Below are positions 40,001 to 49,531 of a stretch of DNA of 64,000 bases, in pieces. This DNA is from Formicarius rufipectus. Taxonomy: Eukaryota; Chordata; Aves; Passeriformes; Formicariidae. The stretch is from contig VXAU01003998.1 of the NCBI GenBank assembly GCA_013399695.1, positions 535,888-599,887 on the forward strand. Reading direction: 5' to 3'. Each line of letters opens with the position of its first letter. The stretch's first letter is position 1. The notes under the pieces are model-generated. The model worked only from the letters and a program-made list of their open reading frames with translations, did not search any database and was not told the DNA's origin. The position numbers and the translations under genes were made by a program.

Positions 40001-42754
40001 TAAGCATATTTTCCACAGATGACTGCACATTTTTTTTAACACGCTGTTTCATGTCTGTGTGCCACTAAGCATTCCAAGATTTTTTTGCAAGCTGTCATAT
40101 ATTTTTTGGCATTACATAATCATTTCATCCATAAGCTGCTAGTGGACTTTTTATCTGACTCCAGAGTAAGCTCTGTCTATTTGCAAACCTCCCTCTTCCA
40201 TTTGTCTCAGCTACAAAACATGAATTTGAATAATCCTGTGAGTTACCCAGCATGTTTGCTGATGTGAGGTTCTTTATAACTCTTATCATCTCACTGAGAA
40301 GAGCTTGATGGTAACATCTGATTGTGCTTTCATATACTTACATCACATCTACAAAAGAACTAGTTTTTTTTTCCTTGCAAATAATTTCATTTTCATAATC
40401 ATTACTCAAAAAATCTCAAAATATAGTCCATTAGGATTCTTAATGAAATATTGCCGAGGTTGTTTTCTGACAGAGTCCTAGCTTTTGCATTCTTCCACAG
40501 AATTATCTCATTGTTACTATCATGTGCCTACATTTAGTCATCTGATCAGTCATACAGATTCAGTATTACTTTCAAAAATCCAGCAGAATTACTTGCACAT
40601 TAAAAATGAGTCATTTGTTTGAATCAGGGTCCATATCTAAGAACGCCTGGAAAATCAGTCTTGACACAAACCAGCTTTCATTTAACCCATACTTTGGCTG
40701 AGTTGCAGCAGTAAGATTTATCTCAGTGTTGAACATTGTGGTGATACATAAATTAAATTAACTTTAAACTATGAGTGGTTAGAGTACTGTTTGCAGATTA
40801 AAATGAAAACTAGGCAAAGCTTTGTAATTCAAGTCACAGATAAGCAAATGTCATTTTCATGCAGGCGTAGCAGTTTTCAGTACTTTTCATCAAGACTATG
40901 AACTATTGTAAAAGAAAGTTGGGAAAGTATTTGAAGAGATAGCTTGTGAATGGAAATCACAGGGTTTCATGCAGGTCTAGCAAAAAGCACAGGTCTCTGG
41001 GTGTCTTTACTGATGTTTTGTAGAAAACCAACTCATGTGTTGCCAGCAGTGATGTGAAACTCTTCTGAGCCTAACTTATTCCTGCAAGTATTTAGCAGAA
41101 ACAGATTCAGTGAAAAATTACTAGGCTTGGGATTTTTTTATTTTATTTTTTTATTATTCTGCCCACCCACACCCCAGTCCTCTCCCACACACCCAAAACA
41201 AACAAACAACAAACCCCAAAACAAACCTCAGCATACCAGATCCCACTAGAGTCACAACATGCTTTTCTGGAAGCCCCACAGAACTAATAGTTCCACCGTT
41301 TCTCCTTCAAAGTTGTGTGGTGAGATGACTGTTCTCATCTCCCATTTGAGTCTTGGCAAGCCCTGGGCTCACCTAAGAGCAAAGCAGCAAACCTCCTGCT
41401 GCTCAGGGGTCCTGCTCATACAGACTGAGATGACAACTGCTTAGCTCCTGTTCACTGCTGGTTCAACAGGACCAGGAGGGTTATCATGCAGTGATTTAAA
41501 TATTTCTGTCATCAAAACCAAAACTCACTGCAATAGATCAGTAGGAAGAGAGGGTGCCATTTCTATAGAAAATCCTCTGGTGCTTCAACAGATGTAGTTT
41601 AACCGAAATGCCACCTTCCTCTGCTTTCATCCAGAGGTTCAGGGAAGGGTAGAATTTCCTGTGTTTCCCTGTAAAAGGATAAGGATTAAGAATCACTTTT
41701 AAAAACACTTCTGATAGCAGCCGGAAAGAGAAAGGCTGGCAAACCTTCTCTGAGTGTGATGTATTTTTTTTCCCCCATCTATCTTGAGTCAGGCCTGTTA
41801 AATGACTCTGAGCAGTATCAAAGCAGAAGAGCACATGCCTGTGGCGTGCAGCTGCTACTAACTCACTCTGAATGTGTGATCTGGAATGAATTATGAATAG
41901 CGTGTCGTGTAGTCCGCCGCTTCCTAGAAAACCAACTCAGGAGTTACTGAAACTTGACTTCCAAAAGCTGCTTCCACTGCCCCCACCCACTTCTCTTGTG
42001 TATGGTCCAAGAGTGCCGTCTCTCTTAGCAAGGACTCAGCCACAGTCTCCCCCCTCATGACACACACTGATCTGGATAGTGACATAAATCGGCACACAGT
42101 CCCAAGCGCCAAAGGGTTTACAATCTCAATTAAACAATAAAAGACATTGCAAAAGATGCAGATACATGTGCTTGAAGACTGTGTCAGTGGTGGAGGTTGG
42201 AAAAAGAGCCTTGGAATCTGATTTCTGTCCCAGTACTTTCATCACCAGCCTTCACTGCCCATCTGCACTGAAGTCTGGATATTCCAAGCACCATATGAAT
42301 AAATTTTAGCAGGTTACCCAGCGTATCTGTTTAAAACCAAGCATTGAAAAGTTTCTTATTGTCAAGGCCAGAACTATCTCAGAAATGCAAGGTAAAGTGG
42401 TTTTAAAAACTGATTCCCAGAAGTAAGCACCAAAACCTGTGTATTTAATACTGTCTGGTCCAATTCTCAGACCTTTATTCTAAGTGAGCTTATCTTCCTG
42501 ATCCTCACTTATTAGGGTTTTTGACGCTGTTGGACTTTTGTTTTCTTTCCACACTAAGTGGATAGATGCTCGCTAATTGTTCATGAGTGGCTACATCTGA
42601 TTCCATTACCCTACTCTCTGTACCATTATGCAAAGCCAATGTGAAATACTACTATTCTGAATTAATTGGTACTTCATATTCCCACTGCTCTGAGAAAAAT
42701 GGCTGGGTTAGACACAGGGCAGGGGAGAAATAGGGAGAAGAAGGCACTTGAGAT

Positions 42755-42840
<86 letters not shown>

Positions 42841-45435
42841 TTAATCAGAGCCAATATAAATTCGGTTATTAAATTCTCCACTTAGAGACACAACAACTTT
42901 TAGAGTCATTCTAAATAAACTTATTAAAATATATGTGCTGTTAACAGAAATTATGCAGAAGTGTAATTTCTTCTCTCACCAGAACGAAGATATTTTAGTG
43001 TAAATTATATTGTAATCAAAATCTCCTCCTTTAAAAATCTCATCTCTGCCTCTCTGCCTTCTCTTATGGCCTCTGTGGTTTGGACAATCCGAGATTTTTC
43101 TCAGTTGGTATCAGAGCCAGGAAAAAAAAAAAAAAAGGTGATGGCAGCAGCATCTCTAGTGAAAATAGAAATAATTCACATGTGTCCAGGCAGATGAAAG
43201 AGTTTTGATCACTTCAAGCACTTTACCTAGGATTTTTCTTTAATTATTCAAAATTTTAGATGTCATTATGTAACTCAGTTGCACATAGCATCACTTCCTA
43301 AAATCCTCCCTCCTTTCCCCCAGTCCATTTAGGTCCTGGGAAGAAGAGAAATGCTGCTGTAACATGTAAGTAGAAAGAAGATTAAGAACCACTAAATTAT
43401 ACTAGAGGAATACATTGGTTTGATTAGTTTTCAAACCATTTAGTGAAATAAAAAGACAGGCTTATTTTCAAAGACAATAGAACATCCCATAGTCTTCACT
43501 ACATTTTATCATCGTTTTCCATCTCTAGACTTGACGAGCTGAGTTGCCACATTAGGCACGATAGGTGATCTCTGTTGGCCTCTGATGGCGGGCCAGAGGG
43601 AACTCTTTTTTTTATGTCTTTGGCAAGAATTAATTCTGGTCTACCTACAAAAGCATACTCGTTGATTTTTGTGCTATTGGACTTTGCCTGCAGTTTGCTA
43701 AATCTCATATCAGATAATTAACAATGAAAAATATTCAGAATAAAAAAGAGGTGGGGGGCAATATGCACTGGGCATCACAATTATAACTCTATACCAATGA
43801 TACATTACACATTAATTTACAGTAAACTGCTACATTTCTGTGTCCCAAGCAGCTGCTGGTGATAAATCTATCAGAGATGGGCAGTGAATGAATTCAGTGA
43901 ATGAATCATCAGGCCTGATTCTCAGACATTTCTGCACTTCTTTGGATCCGTCAAGAGACTGGGCAACTGTAATGAGACCTTTATTAAAAGGCTGCTCTCC
44001 ACAGTCTTCTCCTTTCAGCCTGTGCAGTCATTCTTCTAAAACAAAACACAAGGGTCTTTCAATATTGAAGCATGGGAATGATTAAGAAGCATTTTTACTT
44101 CCAAAATAGTACATAAGTTTTAGGAGTAGACTGTAATTAAACAAAGAAAATTAAATTGGAGAAAAAATACTGGGATTCTTCCTGTCAATACCATTACTCA
44201 GACATTGTTTTCTGGAATCTTGAAGGCAGACTCACACTTTCAGAGCTGCAAAGCACACAAGAACATATCCATCCTTGTGAAAGGGCTCTGGATGCTGTTA
44301 AATACCAAAGGAAGCCAAGGGTGCACATTCATTTAGGAGGTTCTTCCTGCTCTGCTGAACTGGGGACTAAAAGCTCTCAATTTCCCTCTGCAGCCAAGGT
44401 GTGCTCTCTTGCTAACAACAAGAGAGATCATGGGTGTGATGTTCTCTGCTGATAACACTGCTAGCATGTACCACTGCAGAGAACTTATATGCCTTGTCAG
44501 AATTGGTTATTTGTTCTCTTTAATACAGCAAAACATCACGTTTTAAGATACTTGTTGTGCAAGGTCAGCCTGAAGGTTGTCCTAAGCAGGAACACTCACT
44601 CAGGAGTTTATATATTCAAATACACCATGAGAAGGATTGCATTTTGAGTCAGCATAAAGAAAGGGGCTATCTTCACAGATCCCTTAAAATAAAAAATGGT
44701 TTTATTCCCCTCTCCGCTTCTTATCTGTGAGTGTTACCTGACTTAACAAAGTGTCAGCATTTCCTTCTGCAGCCTGAATTCTCACGGCTCTACCACTCTG
44801 TCAAAATTTGGCCTAGGCTGATATAAAGCAGACATGCTAAGGCTACTAGGAACATTTTCCTGAATTATTGGTGCAAGATGCTTTTTGTTCCTCATTTTAC
44901 TCATATGCAGACAATGAAGCTCCAAGTGTTATCAATATCATACACAAAATTACTTTGACCACTAAAAAGACTCTTCAACTTATTTTTCAGGAAAACTGTT
45001 GATATATTAAAGCCAGTAACATTTAGATAAAAGCATATAAAACCTGTACACATGTATATAGGATCACAAAGCACAAGAGCAACAGCAGCTGATATTTTTT
45101 AAACTTCTTTTACAAATGGAGACATTGTGCATGGAGAAATTTCCCTGTTTTACAGGAGATTCTCATAAAAAGATACCTGCAGTCCTGCTTCTCCATTCTT
45201 CTAATCTTCATATTGTTTTTCTCCCCGATATATTAGGCAGTGATTTTAGTACACAGCAGCATGTATAATAGATTATCACAAAACGGTGCTGTGAGAACCT
45301 GAAGTGTTTGGGGGGAGGTACTGGGTTGCTTTTTTTTAATCTGTGACAATAGTTCTGATCTCTTTGGCAACAAAGCTGAATTTGAAAAGCAGAAGAGCCT
45401 GTTTGCTTCTGTATCCTTCCAAGCTTATTTGCTCT
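37001..45435 (+). other. Presumed KCNC1 intron 1, 3' part
   Basis: No exon or RNA gene was recognised. Low-complexity features are a poly-A near 38446-38462, a T-rich then ACAAA-rich stretch at about 41130-41226, the compound GATA/GACA array (42755-42840) and a poly-A near 43121-43136. A local CpG cluster (agcgtgtcgtgtagtccgccg) at 41899-41920 stands out in CpG-poor DNA. Nothing else is nameable. Confidence 0.5.
42755..42840 (+). repeat. Compound (GATA)n(GACA)n microsatellite
   Basis: About sixteen uninterrupted GATA-type units are followed directly by about five GACA-type units ending at 42840. The compound array resembles the GATA/GACA satellites known from sex-chromosome-linked Bkm repeats in reptiles and birds, but here it is short and intronic. 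Length is probably polymorphic. Confidence 0.95.
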
Positions 45436-45604
45436 CACTGGCCAAACACTGGCACAGGCTGCCCAGAGAGGCTTTGGGATCTCCAGCCTTGGAGATACTC
45501 AGACCTGGACCAGGCAAGAGCAACCTGATCCAAATTTGAAGCTGTATCAAATGACCTCCAGAGGGCCCTTCCAGCCTAAATGGTTTTGTGATGCTATTCT
45601 TTTC
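45436..45604 (+). mobile_element. CR1-type LINE 3' fragment
   Basis: The sense CR1 3' wording is visible: cactggcacaggctgcccag, then agaggctttgggatctccag, gcaacctgatccaaa and cccttccagcctaaatggtt, ending tttgtgatgctattctt, a decayed copy of the terminal ATTCTATG-like repeat. Only the last 170 bases or so of the element remain. Confidence 0.85.
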
Positions 45605-46239
45605 CAGTTTCCCTGTATTCTATTAAATGGTTCACCTCAAACTGTGACAAATCCATGCTTTTGACTTTGTGTGCCAATATAGAAGGTCAAGTGTAATTCT
45701 GCACTAGGTCTACTCAGGAAAGCAGACAGAGTTTCTTGACTGCAGGAGAGCTTAGGCAGCTTGAAGCATAGGTTATTTTTATCAGGTCTGTTCCTTTGGC
45801 AGGAATTTTATTCACTGCATTCACTGGCAACAAACAATTAGAAGACACTAATTCTTTCTAACTTCTACTCTGGCTACACTGCTGAAAAGGGGACATTATG
45901 AATAACAGGACACTAGAAAAATATTAGAATAATAAAAATTTATCACACTTGCTCATGTTCATGAAGGCAGTGAAATATATGATATCTCTTGTCAAGGTGA
46001 CACATAAAACAAACAAGAAGGTAACAGATTCAGGGAGTGAAATGGAAAGAAGTATTACCATTACAGTACCACTCCAACCCACACAGATACTTAGATATAT
46101 GCAAATTACTTAACTGATTGAAGAGGATTGAGCAGAAGAGCTGTTGTTACAAGACTTGTGAATTCTGGCCTGACTGTGCCAACTGGACCCCTCAATTATT
46201 GTGGAATACAACCAAGTGATCTCCTTTAGGCTGAGGTAA

Positions 46240-46641
46240 GACTGAGAAAGGCTGAGAAAGCTGGAGTTGTTCAGCCTGGAGAAGAGAAGGCTCAAGAGAC
46301 TTTATTGTGAGCTCTCAGTAAGGGGGTTTCGAAGAAAGATGGAGACAGACTTTTTAGTAGGCCCCATTGTGATAGGACATGGGGTAATGGTTTTAAACTG
46401 AAAGAGGGAAGATTTATACTAGATGTAAGGGAAAGGTTTTTTTACAATGAAGGTGGTGAAACACATGCACAGGTTGCTCAAAGAGGTGGAAGATGCCCTG
46501 TCCTTGGAAACATTCAAGGCCAGGTTGGATGGGGCTCTGAGCAACCTGGTCTAGTTGAAAATGGCCCTGCTCATGGCAGGGGGGTTCGACTAGATCATCT
46601 TTAAAGGTCCCTTCCAATACAAACCATTCTATGATTCTCTG
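46240..46641 (+). mobile_element. CR1-type LINE 3' fragment
   Basis: The sense CR1 sequence starts around ctgagaaagctggagttg, continues ttcagcctggagaagagaag, gaaggtggtgaaacac and aacattcaaggccaggttgg, and ends gactagatcatctttaaagg and ccattctatgattctctgaat. The complete 3' terminus is present; the 5' end is truncated. It ends about 900 bases before KCNC1 exon 2. Confidence 0.93.
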
Positions 46642-47517
46642 AATCTGAACTGAAGTAGAAGAGGGAAATGCTCATAAGATAAACATTTGCTGACTTTGAG
46701 GGCTGCTACCAGCTTCACTGTAACATGATGAACCAAATTATAAACCAGCATCCTTTAACAAAAAAGATTTGTCTCGTTCTGGTACAAGTCTTACATTGTA
46801 ATGAGAATCTCTTCAAGAAAACCATGTTTGGTAAAAGCCAATATATCTGTCTGCTTTGGGATCAGCTGACAGGCTTACCTGAAACCTCTTTCTTACCTGC
46901 TCTGTCCCCTACTCTCAAAATATTTGGAGAAGGGAACTGAGAACGGAGGTGGTTACTTTTAGAAGAGTTCAGTTTGACACGTGACTGATTTCAACTCATC
47001 CCTGGGATTTAGCAAGAAAGTCTGATGATGCCAAACAGGATTCTACTCCCTGCTGCAGAGCTTACCTGATCCTGCCCCTAATATTTACTGACAGTCTTGC
47101 TGAGATCTGAAATACCACAACTGTCACTCAGCTGGGAGCAGGAGGCAGCCACCATACCACTGACACAATGCTGGGAAAAGTCTTGCACAGCAATTGTCCC
47201 AGAAGCTGTGCTCTGTCCTTAAGACAAGGAAGTAAAAGAAGACCAAGTTCAGCAAGGTACAATTTCAATATGTCCTTAAATTGCACAGAAAGCTCTGACA
47301 TTTAAATGCTTGCTTCAATTTACACTCACACTAAGGTGATATCTCTATAGGAATGGATTTTAGCACGTACTTATATAATTCTCTGCCTCACAGTTTGAAT
47401 GTTAGGTTCTTTTTGCAGGAGAGACTTGAGCCCATAGGCTTGGCCTTACCTTTAGTTTTAGTACAGCCCTTGTCTTCCCCCGATGTTTCAGAATCAAAGC
47501 CCTACTGTTTAACATTT
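46642..47517 (+). other. Intron immediately upstream of KCNC1 exon 2
   Basis: This is unique, AT-leaning sequence between the CR1 copy and the exon 2 acceptor tract. No further exon, repeat or motif that I can name is seen. Confidence 0.6.
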
Positions 47518-47540
47518 CTCTCATATGTTTCTTTCCACAG
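47518..47540 (+). other. KCNC1: Splice acceptor of KCNC1 exon 2
   Basis: A pyrimidine-rich run (tctcatatgtttctttccacag) ends in CAG directly before the Tyr-Val-Ala-Phe codons. A possible branch point, tgtttaac, lies near 47505-47512. The acceptor falls at a codon boundary (phase 0), in agreement with the Arg/Tyr junction at the start of S1 in Kv3 genes as I recall them. The open frame continues slightly upstream in other frames, but channel homology starts exactly here. Confidence 0.9.
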
Positions 47541-48506
47541 TATGTGGCATTTGCCTCCTTGTTCTTCATTCTGGTCTCCATCACCACCTTCTGCCTCGAG
47601 ACCCACGAGAGATTTAACCCCATTGTGAACAAGACAGAAACTGAATTCATCGGGAATGACACCCAGGTGCGGCACTACAGGGAAGCAGAGACTGAAGCCT
47701 TTCTCACCTACATCGAAGGTGTCTGTGTGGTCTGGTTTACATTTGAGTTCTTGATGAGAGTCACTTTCTGCCCAAACAAGGTGGAATTTATCAAAAACTC
47801 TTTGAACATCATTGACTTTGTGGCCATACTGCCTTTCTATCTAGAGGTTGGACTCAGTGGCCTGTCTTCCAAAGCTGCTAAGGATGTCCTGGGCTTCCTC
47901 CGCGTAGTCCGTTTCGTGCGAATCCTGCGAATTTTCAAGCTGACCCGCCACTTCGTCGGGTTGCGGGTCCTGGGACACACCCTCCGTGCCAGCACAAATG
48001 AATTCTTGCTGCTCATCATATTTTTGGCATTGGGCGTCTTAATCTTTGCCACGATGATCTATTATGCCGAGAGAATAGGTGCTAAACCAAATGACCCTAG
48101 TGCCAGTGAACACACACACTTTAAAAATATCCCCATCGGCTTTTGGTGGGCTGTTGTCACCATGACGACCCTGGGCTACGGAGACATGTATCCTCAGACT
48201 TGGTCAGGCATGCTGGTGGGGGCCCTCTGTGCTCTCGCTGGTGTGCTGACCATTGCCATGCCTGTCCCTGTCATTGTGAACAATTTCGGAATGTATTACT
48301 CCTTAGCTATGGCTAAGCAGAAGCTACCAAAGAAAAAAAAGAAGCATATCCCGAGGCCACCCCAGCTGGGATCCCCCAATTATTGTAAATCTGTCGTAAA
48401 CTCTCCACACCACAGTACTCAGAGCGACACTTGCCCACTGGCCCAAGAAGAAATTTTAGAAATTAACAGAGCAGGTAGGAAACCTCTTAGAGGAATGTCC
48501 ATCTGA
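47541..48506 (+). CDS. KCNC1: KCNC1 (Kv3.1) exon 2, voltage-gated K+ channel core, with Kv3.1a C-terminal tail
   Basis: This exon encodes the membrane core of a Shaw-type (Kv3) delayed-rectifier K+ channel, a tetrameric plasma-membrane protein that gives fast repolarisation in fast-spiking neurons. The frame opens directly after a splice acceptor as Tyr-Val-Ala-Phe and runs 321 codons to TGA at 48504-48506. Visible landmarks (residues numbered within the exon): S1 about 1-20; an S1-S2 loop with two N-glycosylation sequons (N30-K-T, N39-D-T); S2 about 57-75; S3 about 88-103; S4 about 119-137 with basic residues at 121, 124, 127, 130, 133 and 136; S5 about 154-176; pore filter TTLGYGD at 209-215; S6 with the PVP hinge at 241-243; then a lysine-rich KKKKK stretch at 264-268. 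The loop, the KKKKKHIPRPPQLGSPNY stretch and the tail match KCNC1 as I recall it, and differ from KCNC2. Mammalian Kv3.1a has 511 residues as I recall, so a 190-residue exon 1 would complete the protein. Exon 1, carrying the start codon and T1 domain, is not in the window. No frameshift or lost key residue is seen. Confidence 0.96.
   Translation, partial: YVAFASLFFILVSITTFCLETHERFNPIVNKTETEFIGNDTQVRHYREAETEAFLTYIEGVCVVWFTFEFLMRVTFCPNKVEFIKNSLNIIDFVAILPFYLEVGLSGLSSKAAKDVLGFLRVVRFVRILRIFKLTRHFVGLRVLGHTLRASTNEFLLLIIFLALGVLIFATMIYYAERIGAKPNDPSASEHTHFKNIPIGFWWAVVTMTTLGYGDMYPQTWSGMLVGALCALAGVLTIAMPVPVIVNNFGMYYSLAMAKQKLPKKKKKHIPRPPQLGSPNYCKSVVNSPHHSTQSDTCPLAQEEILEINRAGRKPLRGMSI
48475..48480 (+). other. 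KCNC1: Splice donor of KCNC1 exon 2 (alternative)
   Basis: The junction reads GCAG|gtagga. It is a good but not perfect match to the vertebrate donor consensus (G at -1, GT, then AGG). It leaves one base of a codon on the exon side (phase 1), which fits the Ala-Asp junction of Kv3.1b. Skipping this donor gives the Kv3.1a tail. Confidence 0.85.
48475..48506 (+). other. KCNC1: Kv3.1a-specific read-through coding tail (retained-intron terminus)
   Basis: The exon body ends at 48474 with a GT donor (GCAG then gtagga). If that donor is not used, translation continues for ten residues, GRKPLRGMSI, to TGA at 48504-48506. This is the C-terminus I recall for the short mammalian isoform Kv3.1a. If the donor is used, the split Gly/Asp codon is completed by the next exon, giving the longer Kv3.1b tail. 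Isoform identity rests on remembered family sequence; use of the site in this species is inferred. Confidence 0.85.
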
Positions 48507-49490
48507 CCGTTAACCTCCATCCCGTGTAGTGATTTAAGATTCAGCCAGACTGCTTTCTTAGAGCAATGGGTAGCACATTTATCCATTCTAGTCCCACCAT
48601 CACACAATGAATAATGTGTGTGAAGTCTAGGTTGCAGGGACAAATGGTACAGTGGAGGCTGATCAGCAAAACTAAGGATGAGAGCACGCTCTAGGAGCCC
48701 AAACTTTGGCCCTGGTTAAGGGCATACAAGTCTCAAGATATTTTGAAAAGCTGTTACACCTAGTGGAAGAATTTTGAGAGTTCTGCAGCTGTGTTGCTGG
48801 ACTGTGTAATGCATCTCAGAGGCTCCTGAGAGCTGAATGCTTCATAGAGCAGAGTAGGAGCCAAGTACTCAGCAATTACAGAGTTTTCTGACAAAACACG
48901 GCTGGAATTCAAAACAGCCAGATGCTTTCTCATTTGTTCCCATTTGGGACCTTTCAGCTGTTTTAAATGGCAGATATTGTACATTTCATTACAGAAACTA
49001 GGTGCCTAGTAAGTTGAAGGGACAACTATACCATCATGCATATTCAGGAGACAGTCCCGTCTCTTTCTGATGATTAACTGCAAAGTAGAACAACAGCTCA
49101 GATTCTTGACACTAATGCAAAATGACTCACTCTGAGACAAGACTAGATGTAAGGATGTTTATTCCATGGCATGCAAATCAATCTATTCTATAATATTCCA
49201 CTAGAATTTAGCATTTAGAACTATAAAGAGTTTTGAACCACATTTTCTAAAACATGCTCCTTTTGCAAGTATGGGTTGGTGAGTTACAGCTCTTTCAACC
49301 TTCTAGCAGCAAAGGCCAACTGGAAAAGGTCTGACTGGTCATTACTGGCTGGTTTGGCCTAAACAGTGATCGCCTCATGATATGGTATTCTTATTTTTAA
49401 TTATACTGATTCATGTTAGCAATAGCTGAAACCAGAGCAAAATTAACCATACTAATTCTAACTGGGAGGGGGGAGGGAAATGGAAAAAAT

Positions 49491-49531
49491 ACTAGTCACC
49501 ATGGAATATATTATAATATCCCATGGCTAGT
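49491..49531. repeat. Imperfect palindrome
   Basis: actag and ccatgg on the left (49491-49504, with three extra bases between them) pair with ccatggctagt on the right (49521-49531) around an A/T-only core that can itself pair partly. No repeat family is recognised. Confidence 0.6.

Noticed and set aside
46575..46600. ggttcga word resembling a tRNA T-loop
   Set aside because: It lies within the CR1 3' end (gggttcgactagatc) and has no acceptor, D or anticodon stem around it.
47837..48052. Arg/Lys-rich 71-codon frame on the - strand inside the KCNC1 exon
   Set aside because: It is the antisense shadow of the S4-S5 coding sequence.
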